Assembly (NCBI RefSeq): GCF_026230105.1
Contig: NC_079477.1
Location: 14,823,001 to 14,887,000, forward strand
Source: Diorhabda sublineata
Taxonomy: Eukaryota; Arthropoda; Insecta; Coleoptera; Chrysomelidae
DNA: 64,000 nucleotides
Direction of reading: 5' to 3'
Of this stretch, positions 12,817 through 23,949 are shown piece after piece (positions within the stretch are counted from its first letter, which is position 1; the number at the start of each line of letters is the position of its first letter). The notes beneath the pieces are model-generated. The model did no database searches. It was not told the origin of the DNA and saw only the letters and a list, made by a program, of their open reading frames with translations. Position numbers and translations under genes: made by a program.

Positions 12817-13084
12817 ATTACAAAATTAATATGACACTAATTCTAAAACTGACACTGAAAAATAATTGTTTCATCAAAACAATTGAAAAAATTTATGAAA
12901 ACAGATGTTCTTATCAGTTATGAATGTCAACAAACACCAAATGCGTCGGGGAAAGATTGAATATTTCCTTACATTCCTTGGACCTTCACCGGTATAGCTC
13001 AAAAAGAGAGGAGGCGACTGCCAAATCCTTTGTTCTGCTTGCAGTCAGTCAGCTTTATCAATTTTATGCAAGGTTTTTTTTCGG

Positions 13085-14367
13085 AATACACACTGCAGTA
13101 AATCATGATCTTATTTTTGACAAATTAAATGCATTAACTGCTGATAAACGAGAGGACAATTATAAATTAAAATAATTTATGAAGTGGTTACTGCTAACAC
13201 TAATTGTAACACGCCTTTGAATTATAGATGATGTTTTAAAAATTAATAATGGAGAGAAGATAATTGAATCACGAAAACCAGTAGATGCGGATATACAGTG
13301 TTATGTTACCAATTGCTCAGTATAATATAAGTAACTCATACCAGACTATGCCAAAGAGGAATAACACATATGCTTAAAAAGATGGAAAATAAATACAAAA
13401 ATATAACATATGAAGGAAGTTGTATTATTATATGTAAATTATTGTAAACAGTGCCAAATGAAACACGGTGGAAAGAAAGAAAGATATTGTTGTGAAACTA
13501 ATGATCAGTTCTGAGTTAAACTCAAGATGTCAAGTTGATCTCATATATCTCTAGTCAAACAGACAGAGAGAGAATATAAATTCATAATGATATATCAACA
13601 TCATTCAACTAAGTTAGTTAAGCTACAAACTTTGAAAACTAAGAAAGCGCTAGAGGTATCGAATCACGTTCTTCTAATATTTTTAACATTTAGTGCTCCA
13701 GTAATATTGCAATCAGATAATGGTAGAGAATTTAGTAATCAAGTCATATCCGAAATATGCGGTATATCGAAAGATGTTAAGATAGTTCATGTTAAGCCTT
13801 GTTACAGTCAAACACAAGGTTCACTTAAAAGGGCCACCAGAATATACAGAATATTCTAACTACGTGGATAAACGATAACAATACAAAGAAATGGTCAGAA
13901 GGCTTACCCTTTATTCAATTTGCTAAGAATACTACATACAACGAAGGAATACGCCAAAGTTTTTATAAAGCTATGTTTGGGATTAAAGGGAAAAAACTGA
14001 ATAAAAACTTGCGGGAATTGCTCATACTTTTGAAACCGAAGAACAGCTTGAATAAACTGGTAATACTGCTGAAAAAAATTGAGTGGGTCATACCGAACAC
14101 CACATTCCGAAGAAAAATATTCCAGAAGAATTGTAATCTACTACGTCTTCAAATCAAGTTCTGACTGAATAATTAGCAATTTGTAGAGAAAAGTTACTTT
14201 CCGTAAATGAGACTTATTTTCAAGAAATATCGCTCAGAAAGGTAGCTGCAGCTAATTCGAGAAGCGGTTGGAAAGGCTATACACGCTGTCATTGCAAAAG
14301 GAAGTATTCCACAAATAAATGCAATAGTAAAATCAAGTGCGCTTGTGCCGTTCAAAGTGTGAAAATA
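13085..14367 (+). pseudogene. KRBA2-like integrase-type element, broken
   Basis: The plus strand follows the proteins usually annotated 'KRAB-A domain-containing protein 2-like' from end to end. At 13,085-13,220 it reads DKLNALTADKREDN and NTNCNTPLNYR; at about 13,370, MLKKMENKYKNITYE. The integrase core starts near 13,525 with SRCQVDLIYL (first Asp kept), then EYKFIMIYQHHSTK and LQSDNGREFSN (second Asp kept). Then comes QTQGSLKRA, where the catalytic Glu expected in 'GSVERA' is Lys. After the core are LTTWINDNNTKKWSEG and AMFGIKGKK, and a Cys-rich tail at 14,215-14,350 (ISLRKVAAANS, CHCKRKY, STNKC, CACAV). Stops and frameshifts break it at several places. No termini were found. The N-terminal limit is uncertain. 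Confidence 0.88.
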
Positions 14368-14371
14368 GTTA

Positions 14372-15290
14372 ATTTAAGTTAAGTTGTTGCAATAAATAAT
14401 CACATAATTTAGTAAGCTGTGATTACTATTATTCGATTTTCTTATTTAGAGCTTACTGTATAATTGAGTTTAACATTCACCATGTAGATTAAAGCCATCA
14501 TTTCCTTACAAATAAACTTTAAAAAAGCGATGGATGTTAAAACCTCTAGAAATGTAAGTCGTGTTTTCTGTGTATTTTTTTAATATTATCACACAATACC
14601 GAAATATCTTTTTTCTGATATTAACTATGAAATAATATTTGCTAGAGAATCATTAAAAACGATTCGTAAACATAGTCCTTTTTAGAGAGACAATATTTTT
14701 AACAAATATCTCATATTTCTCATATGGCTTTTATACTAATCAATATTTGGAGCCGATTTTGTGTGCTTCTACTCCTTCCTACAAACAATCAGTCTGAAGA
14801 AAATACCGATATTGGGTCTTAATTTATAATCTTTTAAAAATTTTTATAATCATGTTTATTTACACATTTCGGTGTTAAAAAACTACGTAAACAGTAATCA
14901 GTTTTACGACGAATGCTTATTAATAGCTACTGTCATTTTACGATCTATAAACTTTCGAGGATTTGTCGCTTCCTTCTTTACGACTTCCAAGCTGTTTATA
15001 CTGCTATCTTATTACTACATTTTCTTATTCTATCTGACTTTTATGATCTATTCCTTAAGAGTACTGATAGTTTTATAGTTTGTATTCTTTTTATTGACTT
15101 TTAAACAATTGGACAGTTAACTCGTTTGTGTTTGATATTGAGATTGGTATAATAAAATATATGGTTTAAGTGTTGTGACACTTCTGAAAATGATCTGTTG
15201 AAATCTTTTAACTCCAAAGAAATGAACTGTTTTATTAACTACAAAATGGGTCAATAAGACTATTTTTTATATTCTTGTCTTTTATTTTGT
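14372..15290. other. A+T-rich stretch, nothing identified
   Basis: Two overlapping open frames of 63-68 codons near 14,870-15,110 are rich in Leu, Ile and Phe and look like chance frames. No structural RNA or terminal repeat was seen. Confidence 0.4.
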
Positions 15291-15298
15291 GTCGTTGT

Positions 15299-15321
15299 GG
15301 TTTGTTTGTTTGTTTGTTTGT
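15299..15321. repeat. (GTTT)n microsatellite
   Basis: About five perfect units of TTTG lie just outside the 3' end of the mariner remnant on the minus strand. Immediately after it is GTGAATCCGCAGTCGCTC, which resembles part of a mariner terminal repeat. Confidence 0.8.
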
Positions 15322-15419
15322 GAGTGAATCCGCAGTCGCTCAACACGATTTTAATTTGAATTTACACAAAATAATTTTTTACACTAATACACAATTTAAT
15401 CCTTATAGATTTAATATTT

Positions 15420-16219
15420 AAGATATTTCATATATTCAACCACTTCTTGAGGTGTAGAAAAAAGTTGAGTTGGAATTTATTTTTGATCTTTGGGAATAAG
15501 AAGAAATCATTGGGTGCCAAAGTACGGCAGATGACAATAAAACCGATGTTTTGACTGTTCAAAGACGTTTTAGTTTGAATTGATGTGTGAGAGTTCGCAT
15601 TGTCGTGGTATAGAATGATTCGTCTTCTGCGATTGGTTTCCTTGATTTACTCGAACACCTCTGGCAAACAAATTCTGGCGTACCATTTAGAATTGACGGT
15701 TTTGACATGTCCAATTATTATTAAAAAACAGACCACCATTTGCTCCGAAGTGCTTCGTGTGCGAACATTTTTTATTGGATTTGGCTCGCCCTGAAAGAAA
15801 CATACAGTCGATTGTTGTTTAATTTCGGGCTCATATGCCCAAGATCCACGATTTGTCGTACCAATCGACACGAATTTTTTTTTGAGCAAATGTGCAAATT
15901 ATGCGGTATACACTGCAAGTGGAACTAATGCTATGTATACGAGTACATCAATCTCATGGTAATTAACAGGAGGATCTTGCATTATAAGTTTACGCACAGC
16001 ATCGATATTATCTGACACAACAGCTGATTTTGAACGACCTTTACGAAATTCATCCAAATTCAACCGTGATTGATTCGGAGAACCGGCGAAACATGGTGGC
16101 TCAAGATGGTGCTTCATAACCATAGTCGAAGTGAGTTGATCGGCTCACTGATGTTGGTTAAATTCACGTCGAAAGTTATAGAAAATTATCGCATGAAAAT
16201 GTTCACGATTTAGTTCCAT
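15420..16219 (-). pseudogene. mariner transposase, decayed
   Basis: The likely ATG at 16,219 gives MELNREHFHAIIFYNFRR, a typical mariner start. It continues with RKGRSKSAVVSDNIDAVRKL and MQDPPVNYHEID. The catalytic domain then shows AYEPEIKQQSTVCFFQGEP, RSTSEQMVVCF, VNSKWYARICLPEVFE, ILYHDNANSHTS (second Asp kept) and LAPNDFFLF (third Asp kept). The 'TGDESW' box with the first Asp is worn to TTNRGSW. About 90 residues between the DNA-binding and catalytic domains are missing, and the frame shifts several times. The third residue lies in an 'AP.D' context, as in D,D34D mariners. No intact terminal repeats were seen. Confidence 0.9.
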
Positions 16220-16599
16220 TTTATGACCAAGATGAATGTTTCAAGTATCTGTAAATAATTCAATTAGCATTCGTATAATAACATGTTCTAAGTACGTTCA
16301 CCATTAAAAATGTCTAACTTTATTATGGCATAGTTGACGTATTGACATCAGTGTTGCCATATTTCAAAGCTTAAGTAGCAACTCAAGTAGTTTAATTCTT
16401 GCTGATTATGACTAATACTAATACACATGCATTCTGATCCATTTAATCATTCTGTCCTCCTCTATTCTTCGCAATTACCTGATGAACTAGCTAATTTTAA
16501 TATCTTTTCAATCTTTTTCTAGATATTCCTCAGATATTAATCTAAGCCAGATTAAATTCCACCCTCCAATTGACCTTATCTGATGGTCCTCTTCATACA

Positions 16600-17480
16600 A
16601 AGTTTGTCCCAAAAGTATCAAGCCAACCTCCATATTTCAATATTCCGCATTAATGTTCATTAGCCGGTAAATAACATCCTACGATGTAGTCCCCATTAGA
16701 TTGAATAATACCCAGTGAAGCATTCCTGAAAGTCTGTTTTTATATCGAATTCCAGTGCCTTCATCGCATGCATGTCAACCACCGCGTTAATCATCATTTT
16801 TAATCAGAAAGAGCCTCCCGCGATCTCCTCAATATATCAGCGAAGTAATCTTTATTATGGTATGATATCTACAAGCATATTTTTTCGTTCATTTTTACTT
16901 TTAGTATTTCATAACACTTTTAGTTTGGAAACCATCGCTTTGTTTTTGATTATAACAATAACCAACAACCATCTTGTTCGTTTTTCCAAGATTATATCGA
17001 AGCTTGATATAAATTCATTGATTTTGTAGAATGTTTCTCCAATGTACACTTTGTTCAATAAATGATCATGAAAAACCTCAATAATCGAAGTGTTTCCCAT
17101 CGTATTCCATGGTTTTAAGCATGCTCTTTGAGACCTTGATAAAACCATTCTCTGGACGCAAAAAATTATCGCACCACATCTTTCTATTCAAATTTTTTCC
17201 AACGCAAGTGTTTTATCATGGATCTTCATAAATAGTGATCTGGATATCTTAGTAATTCAATCCCTACAAGTTCTTCGATCTTATTCCTCGTAACTTTCGC
17301 AGTATGCGGTGTAGCATTGTCTTGTTGTAAGAGAATCCACGTTCGGTTAACTAAACCTGATTATTTCTTCAATAAAACCTCATACAATTGAATAAGCTGT
17401 TCACTATATATCTATGCATCTGGAGTGACTTCGAAGTATACCAAACAGACAACAAAACATTCCGTGAAAATCAACCTCTC
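16600..17480 (-). pseudogene. second mariner, different subfamily, decayed
   Basis: From 17,480 downward the minus strand reads FEVTPDA, YSEQLIQLYEVLLKK, GLVNRTWILLQQDNATPHTA (second catalytic Asp), KVTRNKIEEL, a worn HYL.RSM box in place of 'SPDLAPSDYHLFRSM', FFASREWFYQGL and then a decayed tail. This is the C-terminal half of a mariner transposase of a subfamily other than the one at 15.4 kb. At 16,601-16,631 the sequence AGTTTGTCCCAAAAGTATCA looks like the 3' terminal repeat of mariners that end in 'ttttgggacaaact'. No TA-flanked partner was found. Stops are frequent. Confidence 0.8.
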
Positions 17481-17864
17481 TTTGTTACGGGTAATTCTGG
17501 TAATTGTCCTTTATCTAATTAGTGATTTTCCATGTTCGCTACTGACAATTTTAATTGTAGAATATCAAAGTATATGTATGAAGTTTGAGTGAAGTTTTTT
17601 ATTTATATTCGATAAAAAGGCAAGATTTACGCATACCTAGTTTTGAAAAAATATTGTGATGTTTGAACATATTATTTGAATCACAATATGAAAAAATAAA
17701 ATGAAATGTTTATACCGCATAAATTTCTCGTAAAAAATTTAAGAGATACTTCTATCTACAGCAATATTACTTCTCTTTTTTTACATATTATTTACTGATG
17801 TTTAAAAAAAGTTCTATTTTCGTTTCCATATAAAAGTTAAAGCATAACTTGAAAATTCTTTCAG

Positions 17865-18101
17865 AATGGTTTTCCATCGAGCAATTTGTTAGGAAAGCTA
17901 GTCGCAACGGGCCAATACGTCAGTGTCCGAAAAACCCATTAAAGAAACAAGAACAATATCTGGAAGAAAGAAAAGATGCATCGCTGGGGATTCCACACTG
18001 AATGGAAACGTTGGAAATAAGAAGTATGCTCCACAGGCAAAGGCGGATTCGACAATGGGGCGGAAGAGTAATAATATTCTAGTAGATATAGTTAATGTAC
18101 G
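17865..18101 (+). other. candidate internal exon of an unknown gene
   Basis: The block is richer in G+C than its flanks and is framed by a good splice acceptor (AAATTCTTTCAG, ending at 17,864) and a good donor (TACG then GTAAGAAT, the intron starting at 18,102). One frame is open for 66 codons from 17,902 to the donor and reads SEKPIKETRTISGRKKRC in part, a basic, Ser/Lys/Gly-rich sequence without a domain I know. From the first acceptor that frame has a stop at 17,899, so coding use would need a second acceptor (GCTAG, ending at 17,901). The antisense frame is also open. It may be a coding exon, an lncRNA exon or chance. Confidence 0.3.
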
Positions 18102-18109
18102 GTAAGAAT

Positions 18110-19630
18110 TTTTCATTAATATATTATTATTCTGAATTTATTCAACTATATTGTTCACAAAAGTATACAGAGTATAGTAACTGAAAAATAGGAACACCAT
18201 TCCTCACGTTATAGTACTACTACTGTTTCATGTAATTGAATTAATAATTCGAGCTTTGGAAAATTATGAAATATTATATTTGATTTATTTGAAGACGTAT
18301 TGGAAAATGCCCACGTACGATAAATAGAATCCTAAATATACCAACTTAATTCTATTTGGTGCGATTGAATATGTAAAAAGTTGAATTTGATCTCTACTAC
18401 ATGTTGTTAGTTAACGAAAACTATACTCCTTTCAATATGCTATTTTGACCCATCTCTTCTATATCATAAATCTATTGCTATAACTTTCTTGAACTCAAAG
18501 TTCTGCCAAAAAAGGGATTTGATATCGATTATTATTTGTCGATCTGAAGAATTAATATGTGTTGTTTAATGTTTCAGAGACATAATAAAAATTGATATTT
18601 TTGCCAATACGAGAAAACATTCAAGTTACAACTACAAATATTCCAAGCAAGATAGAGAGGTCATCTTGATAAAGATAAAAATATTTTTTAAGCAGGTGAA
18701 GGAGTTTTATCGAACCATCAATAACTATTAGGAATATAGTTATCGTATTCAATAGCTGGCAAATTTTAAATATCATGTTCTCTTTGCACAAGGTAGTTAA
18801 AAAAGTCTCCAAAATTTTTGGTGATGATTATATCTTGAATATCCAATATAAGATAAATAAGCAAACTCTCGTTAAATACTTTCGTTATTATGAAAATCAA
18901 ACTTTTGAAATACGTTAAGTATTTTCTTAAGGCAGAAGATGAGAAGTCAAGGTAAAGTGTTGGGAGAACATAGAAGATCGACGTTATCCAAGACAAATTA
19001 CTTAGGTATGTAAGGAAAACTATCTAGACACAATTAATTATTTTTAAAGGGAAGAAATTATTATACAATTACTTGTTCGAAAAGCATATTTTTTCCCGCG
19101 AAGTATTTTCCTCATTATCACGTAATACGAGGTTTGTGTGGAAAATGACAATAATAATAAAAAAATAAAAAAATTTTTGACATATGTCTAGTGCGGGAAT
19201 GGTTAAAGTTGAAAACTCTTCTGCTACGGACATTATTTTATTTGCTTCCGCCATCTTTCTGATACATCAAAATTACACAAAAATCTGTAATGCCACACAC
19301 ATATAAAGAAAACAGTTTCTTTTTCAAGCGAATATGGATTATTTACGTGTAAAAATTTTTATTTATGTGTAAAAAGAATTAATGAAATCGAGTAAAAGTT
19401 GGGAGGAGAATATCCTGAAAGTTCTCCGTTCCATGGCATGGTTTTGAAGTTATTCTTTGCTTTTTAAAATGAACCCAGATGATTATAGATGTCCGCATCA
19501 TCGTTCACTGTATCTCCTGAAATGGTTAATAAAATTCATGCCCAATAAGTACGTGGGGTAGGTAATTAAATAAATATTAATAAGTGCCAATATTGCTTCA
19601 TACTTCATACTTACTCGCAATAAAAATTCA
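18110..19630. other. putative intron, nothing identified
   Basis: A+T-rich sequence between the candidate exon and a mariner scrap. A minus-strand frame at 19,069-19,254 begins GAAAGATGGCGGAAGC, a start context common in insect genes, and runs MAEANKIMSVAEEFSTL and onward for 61 codons. It has no known domain and no supporting exon, so I leave it as unassigned. Confidence 0.35.
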
Positions 19631-19639
19631 AATTTTTCC

Positions 19640-20060
19640 GTCAAAATTTCGCAGTAAAAGAAACATGGATGCACCATTATACCATAAAAACAAAAATACA
19701 GTTGAAATAATGGATTTTATATGAGAAACAAACTCCCAATATAGCAAAAATCGTTTATTAGGCCAATAAGGTCAAGGCCGCGGCATTTTGAGATTCCTAA
19801 GTTATGATTTTCATGGATTGTTTATAAAACGGTGAAGAGATAACTGTTAATAACAACCGTATATGTTAATGAAAACAATTTTGTTCCATCAAGCTCTTAC
19901 AGCAGAAAAATTTGTTGAAGTGCGTTAAGATTCATTACTTCATCCGTAATATTCAACTGATTTAGCTCACTCGATTTTGTGTCTGTTGACAAACAAAAAA
20001 GCGAATTCAGACAAACCAACATGTGATCTCGAAGAATCGAATAATTTCATATAACTTCAT
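19640..20060 (+). pseudogene. mariner transposase scrap
   Basis: The plus strand shows KETWMHHYTIKTKIQLK (normally 'DETWIHHYTPE.K.QSKQW', so the first Asp is now Lys). It continues with DS.VMIFMDCL and NGEEITVNNN, and near 19,945 with a worn LHP.YSTDLAHSILCLL in place of 'LPHPPYSPDLAPSDFFLF'. The order and spacing fit the catalytic domain of a mellifera/SETMAR-type mariner. It lies inside the putative intron between the candidate exons at 17.9 and 20.4 kb. Many stops are present. Confidence 0.65.
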
Positions 20061-20389
20061 ATAACGAAATTTGATTTAAAAAATTGGATTAATTTAGAGT
20101 GAACAGGAGATTATATTATTTTTGCAGTAATTAAAGTTTCCATTGGAAAACCATTGTTCCATCAAATCACCCTTGTTTATACAAAAAAACCTCATCAAAG
20201 CTTTTATTCCATTTTGATATCAATTTAATATTGGTACATGCTTTGAATTTCTCAATATTTTGTTGTATGTGGTTCAAATTTCCTTATAATTAAAAATATA
20301 CTATTTTTAAAACCATAATCTAATCTCAATAATCTAAATTGATTACTCAATTCACTTTTCGATAAAAAATTAACGATATTTTTTTATAG

Positions 20390-20640
20390 GAATCGAGAGA
20401 ATATTATAACTACGTCTTTGATGAAAACGCTGGAAAGAAGAGGAATTCCTAACCGGGTCCTAAACCATCCGTAGTTGCCGCCCGTTCGCTACCATTGGTA
20501 GAGAAATTCCGTTTCCAAGGAAACGAGGAGGAACAAATGAAAACCTTCGTCTGCATCGAGTGAAGATTCATCGCCACCTTGAGATGTTTTAATGTTGCCT
20601 TTATTCAAATTAATGCTTTCGAATATTTTATAATATTAAA
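20390..20640 (+). other. candidate terminal exon and 3' UTR
   Basis: An acceptor-like TTTTTTATAG ends at 20,389. Joined to the donor at 18,101 (phase 2), the frame would read through NRENIITTSLMKTLERRG and stop at 20,472-20,474. In another phase the exon reads ESREYYNYVFDENAGKK and stops earlier. G+C is higher than the surroundings up to about 20,600, and an ATTAAA polyadenylation-like signal lies near 20,632. I do not recognise either peptide. Together with 17,865-18,101 this is the only region that looks like a possible host gene. Confidence 0.25.
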
Positions 20641-20769
20641 GTGTGCTCGGATCGTATCTTTCTTTAAATTGGTCTGCATGCCCGTTGAGATTCTTTCGAG
20701 GAACAGAGTGACATTCGCAAAGATTCATTATAATGATGCTGCGTTCAGTTAAAAAACTGGTTTTCATGT

Positions 20770-21380
20770 TTTAAACCATATATAGAAATGATCACACTAT
20801 GTTATGTTAGACTAGATTCAACGTTATTATATAGTTTGAATAGATATCTTATATAAGCATATATACATGGTAATTCTACAGGAATCCAACAAGTTCAATA
20901 TACAGTGATATCTATAATTTATGAGACCACTATTAATTGTATATTATTCTTCGACTCGTTTTGTATTTTCCATATTATTCCGTACTCTATAAAAATTTGC
21001 TTACTTTGATAAAAACATTGTATTTGCACATGCTCAGAAGTGTCAGAGGTGTAGTATCTTGAATTTGTTAAAAATACATATAATAATGATAGAACGTTTT
21101 CGATACCTTAATAATAAGTGGAATCTACAAGTTAACAAATTTGAGCTTTTAAAAATCAATATTTAATAAATACCTACATTCAATAGGAGCACATGAAATA
21201 AATTGGAATCCATGAAAAACTATCCGAATCAAATTAGATTTAAATGGATTATATGAGATAACATAAGCTTTAATCTTCTATCATTATTATAAGTTCCAAT
21301 ATTGTCGTATGTACTACTAGTTTACTAATTTTTATACTAAAAAAACCTTTTCGACACAAATTGCTTCGCCCTAATCCATA
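20770..21380. other. A+T-rich stretch, nothing identified
   Basis: There are no open frames above 60 codons, no repeats and no motif that I can support. Confidence 0.5.
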
Positions 21381-21419
21381 GTAGCTCTCCAGAATTGGCA
21401 GAATCCCTCCAGTGTCCTT

Positions 21420-21560
21420 GACTCTATAGCAAGGTTGTTCTACTAGGTCAAATTCTAGGATTCACCTTCGTCCGTTAATTAGAGCTTGACAGTTGCAAAG
21501 GATATGTATCATAATTTTCTACTGTGTTCCAAAAAACTGCTAGACTTCGTCTGCAAGCAT
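21420..21560 (-). pseudogene. possible LINE C-terminal zinc-knuckle scrap
   Basis: On the minus strand HILCNCQALINGRR matches the 'HILC.CPAL..RR' motif that ends the Cys-His region of several LINE reverse transcriptases. FWNTVENY stands before it. The stretch up to 21,720 has somewhat raised G+C and may be part of the same element. The evidence is a single short motif. Confidence 0.35.
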
Positions 21561-22190
21561 AACTGTGTTGTATCTATAAATCCGAGACCATCCAGCTATT
21601 TATGAACGTGAGAAACCAAACGACGGTAGCCGCAGTGGCCACCGACACCATCTAACCCCCTGGAACCATTCTAGAGAACCTCCTGGCGTCTATCCACCCA
21701 TATGAGTCGTGTTTGACATTACATCCTGGTAGCTTGTCGAAAATGGAGGAAAACGTGATTAGTTCAGATTTTGAAAGATAAAGTTTACTTGAATAGTGAG
21801 TCTAATTCCTCAACAGACATTTCGGCGCCGTTTACTTTTATATTATTCTACTCTTGATCTGTACCACCAACACTATTATTTTATTTGTGCCTTTACCATA
21901 AACTACTCTAAATTATTTCAGTTCAACTCTAGTTGCAGAACGATTTTACCTCTCTTTATTAATTATTGTCGGTCATGAAACGAACTATTAACAATGACTT
22001 AAGTATTAATGTTTTGATATAAGTAATGAAGTGTGCCTAGATACATAAATCGCATAAATGTGTTGAAGAAACCATTGAGATTTGTAAATAGAGTTAACAG
22101 TGAGTATATATGGTTAGGAAGCATTCAAATCGCGACTGAAAATAATTTTTTTTAATACATAGGGTATTAACCACCCATGATATATTTCTT

Positions 22191-22290
22191 CCTAACCTAA
22201 CCTAATCTAACCTAACCTAACCTAACCTAACCTAACCTAACCTAACCTATCCTAACCTAACCAAACATTCCTATCCTAACCGTAACCTAA
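22191..22290. repeat. interstitial telomere-like (CCTAA)n array
   Basis: About fourteen units of CCTAA run in tandem from 22,191 to 22,262, with three single-base variants, followed by scattered CCTAA-like units to 22,290. TTAGG is the standard telomere repeat of most insects, so this is an interstitial array. Short (TTAGG)2-3 runs also occur at 24,567, 33,041 and 39,400. Its position in the middle of transposon-rich DNA suggests either a fossil repair or insertion event, or a repeat mobilised within an element. Confidence 0.9.
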
Positions 22291-22571
22291 ACAAAATGAC
22301 TTAGTGACTGATCATTTTGTTATTACCCTGGAGCACCCTAAGGTTACGTGTTTGCTCAGATTGGACCTTGCACTAGGATAATTCATCTTTTAGTAAATTT
22401 TTGAAACCACAAAAGCTGTAATCATTTTTCTACTGGGGTTAATTTAAGACGATAATATAAAATCGTGAGTAACGCTGAAACCTTTGAATAGCAAAGTAAA
22501 GCTCCTGAATAGAATTTTTTGCGAAACTTGGTGGCTTTTTTTGATAAATTCCCAGAACTCAATTGTCACAC

Positions 22572-22595
22572 GTGTACTATTGGAAAATAGTACAC
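22572..22595. repeat. perfect 10-bp hairpin
   Basis: GTGTACTATT, a GGAA loop, then AATAGTACAC. The stem is perfect but short. There is no U-tract or gene context that would make it a terminator. It may be a relic of a small inverted-repeat element. Confidence 0.7.
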
Positions 22596-22812
22596 ATAGT
22601 TTTTAATCCACGTAATATTTAGGGAAAGATTTATTGATAATATTTGATGAGAATATATTGAACTTAAAAAAGGAGGAGAATAAGTTATGATTGTGCAAAA
22701 CGTTATCAAATCGTTATAAAATTCTTGATTAATAAAATTGATTTCCCACCGAATTCATTACGTTGATGGAAATAAGAAGTAGTATTGGAAAACTCTATAT
22801 TAGTTATTCAGA

Positions 22813-22858
22813 AGCTGAACACAATAGTACAATGTGATATTCAGTATTGTGTTCGGCT
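22813..22858. repeat. inverted repeat, 13 of 14 bp, 18-nt loop
   Basis: AGCTGAACACAATA pairs with TATTGTGTTCGGCT, with one position off perfect. The stem does not extend outwards, so it is too short for a typical microRNA precursor. Confidence 0.65.
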
Positions 22859-22869
22859 TACAAATATTT

Positions 22870-23940
22870 ACTTATACTATACTGGGTATAAATTTAAAAA
22901 TTAGACCTTGAATATAAATAATCTCTCAATTTCGTTTATTATTTAATAAATATAAATAAACCTTCAGTAGTACCTATAATAAATAGGATAATTAGTAGGT
23001 TATCATTTCTTGTAGATCATTAATAATATGTGAATTAACCGGTGCTTAAGACTATACATGGAATTAATCAAGTTATATTTTGCGGGAGTTTCCATGCGAT
23101 ATGACAAAGAGAAGTAATATTTCCTTGTTTGCTGTGGTCTATCTTTAACGATATATTTATGTTTCTATAATTGCTTCTTCTAAAGATTTTGTTAAAATAC
23201 TTTTCCACTTCTGTTCTGCGTACATCTATCGTTTGCATCTTTATATCTTATGGGTTTGGCATACAGATTTTGTATCTAGCACCTAAACTGAGTTTCCATA
23301 GTGATAATCTTGAATTTGCTCGATACGTATCCACTCTTTTGGCGTATAGGATCTAAACTGGTGATTCTTGGTTATTTTCAGTGATCTTGTGAACATGATT
23401 CAGAAGTCTTTTTGATCTATTGCCGTTGTTGTATTCAATTAGTCGTGATATTTGACTTCTTGTGATTTGATTACTATTTTCCATACTCATCTGACAATTG
23501 TGCTTTTTGTATGTTATGTAGCTGTAGTTTGGAGTGAGAGCAGAAACCAGTAACCTTACCAGAATAGATAAGGGATTTTAGGTAGTTTCGGCAGCTGGTT
23601 CAGTCTCTGGGTATTAAGTCTTAAGTTTTGATGATCGGTTTAGCGCGTTGTTATTAAGTTCTTTTGATACTTCTTGTTCAATAATTTGTAAATTTTTATT
23701 TTTAAACAATAAGTTTCCTATTCTCGTTCATTTTTAGTCTGCTAGTCTAAATTCATGAAATTCCTGGTAGTACCTATTTACCCTATATTTCAGATTTGTT
23801 GCTTTGTAGTAGTATCATATGACCTAACAGTTGATGTCTGTATTTTATGTCATGCGCTTTCTTGGTTTCTCGGCTTCCGTGATTATCGGTTTTGCTAATA
23901 TTATCATCACTTTTCTCTTATCATGCATTCTCAACCATTG
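22870..23940. other. no gene; possible 3' part of the RLE-type LINE
   Basis: No conserved peptide is readable. The region directly follows, in the minus-strand sense, the LINE C-terminal domain at 23,950 and may hold its worn C-terminus and 3' UTR. Confidence 0.35.
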
Positions 23941-23949
23941 GAACAGAAA

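Noticed and set aside
19069..19254. 61-codon frame starting with a good ATG context (AAGATGGCGG)
   Set aside because: There is no domain and no neighbouring exon; one good start context is expected by chance in 64 kb.
22813..22858. MicroRNA precursor
   Set aside because: The paired arm is only about 14 bp and does not extend, which is too short for a typical precursor.
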